From NCBI GenBank assembly GCA_944321945.1, contig CALUNE010000001.1:62001-126000 (forward strand): DNA of 64,000 nucleotides, read 5' to 3'. Within the stretch, counting starts at the first letter, position 1; each line of letters opens with the position of its first letter. The position numbers and the translations under genes are program-made. Below, in pieces: positions 60,528-64,000 of this stretch. Source of the stretch: an uncultured Alistipes sp. (GTDB lineage: Bacteria > Bacteroidota > Bacteroidia > Bacteroidales > Rikenellaceae). Under the pieces are notes generated by a model. That model ran no database searches, was not told the DNA's origin, and saw only the letters and a list, made by a program, of their open reading frames with translations.

Positions 60528-61946
60528 ATGACTTCCTCTCAAACAAACGGCAGCCGCGCCTACCTCTTTTCGATCGTGCTGGTGGCGATCATCGGCGGAC
60601 TGCTCTTCGGCTACGATACGGCGGTGGTCTCGGGCGCCGAACAGGCCCTCGACCGCTTCTTCCGCACGGCGACCGACTTCACCTATTCCTCATGGCTGCA
60701 CGGCTTCACGGCTTCGAGCGCCCTGATCGGCTGCGTCATCGGCGGCGCAATCTCCGGCGTGCTGGCCTCGCGTCTCGGACGCAAGCGTTCGCTCATCGTG
60801 GCGGCCATTCTCTTCTTCGTTTCGGCCGTCGGTTCGTGGTGGCCCGAGAGCGGCGTGCTGCCCTACGGCGAGGCTTCGATGCCGCTGCTCGTCATGTTCA
60901 ACCTCTACCGCATCATCGGCGGCGTGGGGGTCGGCCTGGCCTCGGCCCTGTGCCCGATGTACATTGCCGAGATCTCCCCGGCACGGATCCGCGGGACGCT
61001 CGTCTCGTGCAACCAGTTTGCCATCATCTTCGGCATGCTGGTCGTATACTTTGTCAACTACCTGATCCGCAACAACCTTGGCGAGACGGCCGAGGCCATC
61101 CAGACGGCCATGGTCTCCATCGGCTGGCGGCGGATGTTCCTCTCGGAGGCCTTCCCCGCCGGGGCGTTCCTGCTGCTGATCCTGCTCGTGCCCGAAACGC
61201 CGCGCTTCCTGGCCCTCCGGGGCAACGACGCGAAGGCCTTTGCGGTACTCGAACGCATCAACGGCTCGGCCGAGGCCCGCACGATCCTCGAGGAGATCAA
61301 GTCTACGGTGCACGAACGCCGCGAACGCCTCTTCTCCTACGGCGTGACGGTCATCGTCGTCGGCGTGCTGCTGTCGTTCTTCCAGCAGGCCATCGGCATC
61401 AACGTCGTGCTCTACTACGCCCCGCGCATCTTCGCCAACATGGGGGCCACGGGCGATGCCTCGATGCTGCAGACCGTCGTCATGGGCGTGGTCAACATCC
61501 TCTTCACCATCGTTGCGATCTTCACGGTCGACCGCGTGGGCCGCAAACCGCTGCTCATGATCGGCTCGACGGGCATGATGATCGGCATGGCCGCACTGGC
61601 TGCTCTCTCGTTCACCGATACGATCGGTATCGCGGCGCTGGTCTTCATCATCCTCTATACGGCGTCGTTCATGATGTCGTGGGGCCCGATCTGCTGGGTG
61701 CTCATCTCGGAGATCTTTCCCAATACGATCCGCTCGCAGGCCGTAGCCGTGGCCGTGGCCGCACAGTGGATCTCGAACTTCCTCGTATCGGCCACCTTCC
61801 CGTCGCTGAGCGCCTGGAGCGTCGGCGGCACCTACTGCATCTATGCCCTGATGTCGCTCCTGTCGGCCCTGTTTGTCTGGCGGTGGGTTCCCGAGACCAA
61901 GGGCAAGACCCTCGAGCAGATGTCGGCACTCTGGCGGCGGTCGTAA
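60528..61946 (+). CDS. xylE: D-xylose:H+ symporter, MFS sugar porter
   Basis: The 472-residue transporter has twelve predicted membrane helices and sugar-porter signatures: GGLLFGYDTAVVSGAEQAL (helix 1), RLGRKRSLIVAAIL, PETPRFLAL, QQAIGINVVLYYAPRIF (helix 7, sugar contacts), DRVGRKPLLMIGSTGM and PETKGKTLEQM. Closest by eye to XylE/XylT. It sits at the end of the xyl operon, 210 bp after xylA. It would carry xylose across the inner membrane. Confidence 0.9.
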   Translation: MTSSQTNGSRAYLFSIVLVAIIGGLLFGYDTAVVSGAEQALDRFFRTATDFTYSSWLHGFTASSALIGCVIGGAISGVLASRLGRKRSLIVAAILFFVSAVGSWWPESGVLPYGEASMPLLVMFNLYRIIGGVGVGLASALCPMYIAEISPARIRGTLVSCNQFAIIFGMLVVYFVNYLIRNNLGETAEAIQTAMVSIGWRRMFLSEAFPAGAFLLLILLVPETPRFLALRGNDAKAFAVLERINGSAEARTILEEIKSTVHERRERLFSYGVTVIVVGVLLSFFQQAIGINVVLYYAPRIFANMGATGDASMLQTVVMGVVNILFTIVAIFTVDRVGRKPLLMIGSTGMMIGMAALAALSFTDTIGIAALVFIILYTASFMMSWGPICWVLISEIFPNTIRSQAVAVAVAAQWISNFLVSATFPSLSAWSVGGTYCIYALMSLLSALFVWRWVPETKGKTLEQMSALWRRS

Positions 61947-61971
61947 AATCCTTCCCGAGCCGAATCCGTTG

Positions 61972-62008
61972 CAACCCGGAGTTGCCCGTATGGGGCGGCT
62001 CCGGGTTG
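61972..62008 (+). terminator. Terminator-like hairpin after the xylose symporter
   Basis: A 10-bp stem (61972-61981 with 61999-62008) encloses a further GCCC-GTAT-GGGC stem. There is no T-run. Confidence 0.6.
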
Positions 62009-62079
62009 TGCATCTCCGGATCCGATCCGGATGCGGCCGGTGCCGATGATCGGTCCGGTGCAATCTTTCGGGGAAGAGT

Positions 62080-62110
62080 GGCGAATTTCGCCGAATTTTC
62101 ACTAATTTAG
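62080..62110 (+). promoter_or_regulatory. Candidate promoter/operator before the GH28-like gene
   Basis: TAATTTAG at 62103-62110 is one base from the -7 consensus. The small palindrome GGCGAA-T-TTCGCC at 62080-62092 lies where a -33 element or operator would be. The start codon is 77 bp downstream. Confidence 0.35.
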
Positions 62111-62186
62111 ACGCCCCGGAGCTTCCGTCTCGTCCGAAAGATGTTTCCCCCGGGACCCGAACGATCGAAAACCTCAACTGCCGCCT

Positions 62187-63563
62187 ATGAAACGAATTCT
62201 TCAACTCATGGTCTTGTCATGGCTGTGCCTGGCCTGCTCGACGGGGTCGGATCTGCCCGACAGCCGCGATATTCTCCGCCGGATCGTTCCGCCGGAGTTC
62301 CGCGATGCGACGTATGACGTATGTGCGTTCGGCGCCCGCGGTGACGGCCTGACCGACTGCCGCAACGCCATCAACGAGGCCATTGCCCGATGCAGTGCCG
62401 AAGGCGGCGGCCGGGTGGTCGTCCCGGCCGGTCAATACCTCTGCAAGGGGCCGATCGTGCTGAAGAGCAACGTGAATCTCCACCTCGAGTCCCGCTCCGA
62501 GATCCTCTTCAGCCCCGATCCGGCCGATTACCTGCCGGCGGTGCTCACGATCTGGGAGGGGACCGAACTCTTCAACTATTCGCCGCTGGTCTGTGCCCGC
62601 CACGTATCGAACATCGCCCTCACCGGACAGGGAACCCTCAACGGTCGTGCTTCGCAGGGCTTTGCGAAGTTCCGCCCCCAGCGCTCCGCCATGCAGGATT
62701 CGCTGCGCCAGATGGGAATCGACCAGGTGCCCGTCCGCGAACGCTGTTTCGGTGCACGGTCGATCCTGCCGCCGAGCATGATCCAGCCCTACGGCTGCCG
62801 GAACATCCTCATCGAGGGGATAACGATTCTCGACAGCCCCTATTGGGTGATTCATCCGGTCTTCTGTGACAACGTCACGGTCCGCGGCGTCACCATCATG
62901 AGCCGCAATCTGAACAACGACGGCTGCGATCCGGAGTGTACGACCAACGTGCTGATCGAAGACTGTCTGTTCGATGTGGGCGACGACGCCATCGCCATCA
63001 AGGCGGGGCGCGACCAGGACGGCTGGCGTTTCGGTCAGCCGACCCGCAATATCCTGATTCGCAACTGTGAGTTCCGATCCAAGTGCAACGGCCTGTGCAT
63101 CGGCAGCGAGATGTCGGCCGGCGTCGAGAACGTCCGCATGGAGCATGTCCGGATTTCGCGCTGCTTGAGCGGAATCTACTTCAAGTCGAACCTCGATCGC
63201 GGCGGTTATATCCGGAATGTTCATGTGAGCGACGTCGTCTGCGACACGGTGCGGACGGCATTCATCCGTTTCGAGACCAATTACCAGGGGGCGCGCGGCG
63301 GCTTTCACCCCACGACGTTCGAGAATTTCCGGATCGAACACGTCCGGGGCCTTCAATCGTCGGAGTGCGGTTTCTATGCCGTCGGCGTGGCCGGCCACCC
63401 CATGAGACGGATTGTGCTCGACCATGTCGATCTGGGATCGGCTCCGACACCCTATGTGCTGAAGGAGGTCGAGGAGGTCTCGTTCCGCGACGTGCGGATC
63501 AACGGCGAGCGCATGCCCGAGCATCCGGCTCCGACGGAGGAATCCCGTCTGAAATCCTATTGA
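62187..63563 (+). CDS. GH28-like beta-helix lipoprotein (polygalacturonase family) with altered motifs
   Basis: The 458-residue lipoprotein (WLCLACSTG) has the pectin-lyase-fold start VCAFGARGDGLTDCRNAINEAI. Of the four GH28 active-site motifs, NTD appears as NND (Asp245) and DD is intact (Asp266-Asp267). GHG is CNG (His replaced by Asn301), and the RIK motif reads YFK (FKSNLDRGGYIRN). The acidic residues that do hydrolysis are present, while the His and Arg are not, so specificity or activity may differ from polygalacturonases. It has no SusCD in sight, and a sensor gene follows after 165 bp. Confidence 0.75.
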   Translation: MKRILQLMVLSWLCLACSTGSDLPDSRDILRRIVPPEFRDATYDVCAFGARGDGLTDCRNAINEAIARCSAEGGGRVVVPAGQYLCKGPIVLKSNVNLHLESRSEILFSPDPADYLPAVLTIWEGTELFNYSPLVCARHVSNIALTGQGTLNGRASQGFAKFRPQRSAMQDSLRQMGIDQVPVRERCFGARSILPPSMIQPYGCRNILIEGITILDSPYWVIHPVFCDNVTVRGVTIMSRNLNNDGCDPECTTNVLIEDCLFDVGDDAIAIKAGRDQDGWRFGQPTRNILIRNCEFRSKCNGLCIGSEMSAGVENVRMEHVRISRCLSGIYFKSNLDRGGYIRNVHVSDVVCDTVRTAFIRFETNYQGARGGFHPTTFENFRIEHVRGLQSSECGFYAVGVAGHPMRRIVLDHVDLGSAPTPYVLKEVEEVSFRDVRINGERMPEHPAPTEESRLKSY

Positions 63564-63699
63564 CGGCCCGAATATCCCGATGTGCGGCTTCTCGGCCGAT
63601 GCTTCGCTTTCGCGCCGGTTCCACGTGAAAAACCGATCCGAACGATCTCTCCGGTCGATTTTTTGCAGGCTGAAGCCGGATTCAATCGGCGAAAAAAAC

Positions 63700-63707
63700 T
63701 ATATTTG
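63700..63707 (+). promoter_or_regulatory. -7 element of the right-edge sensor gene
   Basis: TATATTTG at 63700-63707 matches TAnnTTTG; no clear TTTG stands at the right spacing. The ATG is 21 bp downstream. In the preceding gap a weak hairpin followed by six T (63632-63667) may end the GH28-like transcript. Confidence 0.5.
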
Positions 63708-63728
63708 CAACTACCGACCGTCGCTGTC

Positions 63729-64000
63729 ATGAGAAAAAACGCCCTTATCCGTCTCTGTCTCCTGCTTTTTCTGCTGCCGCTGCAGTTGCCGTTTGTCTGT
63801 CGGGCCGGGGAGCCCGATCCATTCTTTCGGCGTTACGTGTCGAATGTGCGTCCTTCGGAGTATGGGGGCGAATCCCAGATCTGGTCACTCGAAAACGACG
63901 AAAAAGGTTTTCTCTACATGGCCGCCGGAACCGGTCTGGTCGTCTACGACGGCTACGGCTATGCCGCTTATCCGATCGACGGCCATTCGGTCCTCCGCAA
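63729..64000 (+). CDS. N-terminal part of a propeller-type sensor regulator (truncated by window edge)
   Basis: The frame is open from the ATG at 63729 to the right edge (90 codons). It shows a signal peptide (RLCLLLFLLPLQLPFVCRAG) and the first blade of a Reg_prop-type propeller (SQIWSLENDEKGFLYMAAGTGLVVYDGYGYAAYP), like the start of the HTCS-like protein at 35831. It is probably another PUL regulator; whether it continues as an HTCS or a LuxR-type sensor cannot be seen. Confidence 0.7.
   Translation, partial: MRKNALIRLCLLLFLLPLQLPFVCRAGEPDPFFRRYVSNVRPSEYGGESQIWSLENDEKGFLYMAAGTGLVVYDGYGYAAYPIDGHSVLR

Overview
The window looks like chromosomal DNA from a GC-rich gut Bacteroidota, most like Alistipes/Rikenellaceae (inference). 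The support is two SusC/SusD pairs, a hybrid-two-component-like (HTCS) regulator, many lipoproteins with acidic residues after the lipobox Cys, a Nudix-type (NrtR-family) xylose regulator, and promoters of the Bacteroidota type (TTTG, 19-20 bp, TAnnTTTG). I saw no rRNA, tRNA, CRISPR array, insertion sequence or prophage.

1-12,143 is mostly core genome. It holds a PcrA/UvrD helicase entering from the left edge, a family 2 glycosyltransferase, endonuclease III (nth), a DHH phosphoesterase (NrnA-like), a LysR regulator followed by a YeiH-type exporter with a clear LysR operator between them, a GNAT acetyltransferase, a GH2 enzyme and an AmpG-like MFS permease.

12,144-35,830 is polysaccharide utilisation locus 1 (PUL1), all on the minus strand. 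In transcription order it reads SusC, SusD, SusE-like, GH76, SusE-like, GH125, GH115, a duplicated SusE/F-like protein, a GH43 carrying two SusE-like domains, GH97, a Ser-type sulfatase and a DUF4965 protein. GH76 plus GH125 point to an alpha-1,6-mannan backbone. GH115, GH43, GH97 and the sulfatase imply uronic acid, pentose, alpha-hexose and sulfate decorations, so the target may be an unusual acidic or sulfated mannan-containing glycan.

35,831-39,841 is a 1336-residue HTCS-like regulator between the two PULs. Its sensor propeller and AraC output domain look intact. The phospho-acceptor His, the ATP-binding boxes, the receiver acidic pair, the receiver phospho-acceptor Asp and the receiver Lys are all replaced. 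It looks like a pseudo-phosphorelay regulator and is the most interesting single object here.

40,321-56,499 is PUL2 on the plus strand: SusC, SusD, a fasciclin-domain lipoprotein, a multi-domain surface lipoprotein, a GH99/71-like enzyme, a GH31 alpha-xylosidase/glucosidase, a GH2 with a malectin-like C terminus, a CE6/SASA esterase and a clan GH-A enzyme. It is followed directly by a xylose operon (56,709-61,946: NrtR-type XylR, xylulokinase, xylose isomerase, xylose symporter). A 23-bp palindrome abuts the regulator's promoter, a second copy lies 78 bp upstream, and a weaker look-alike lies upstream of PUL2. Together these suggest that PUL2 releases xylose that the operon consumes, possibly under shared control.

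61,947-64,000 holds a GH28-like enzyme with altered catalytic motifs and the first 90 codons of another secreted or periplasmic sensor, probably the regulator of a further PUL beyond the right edge.
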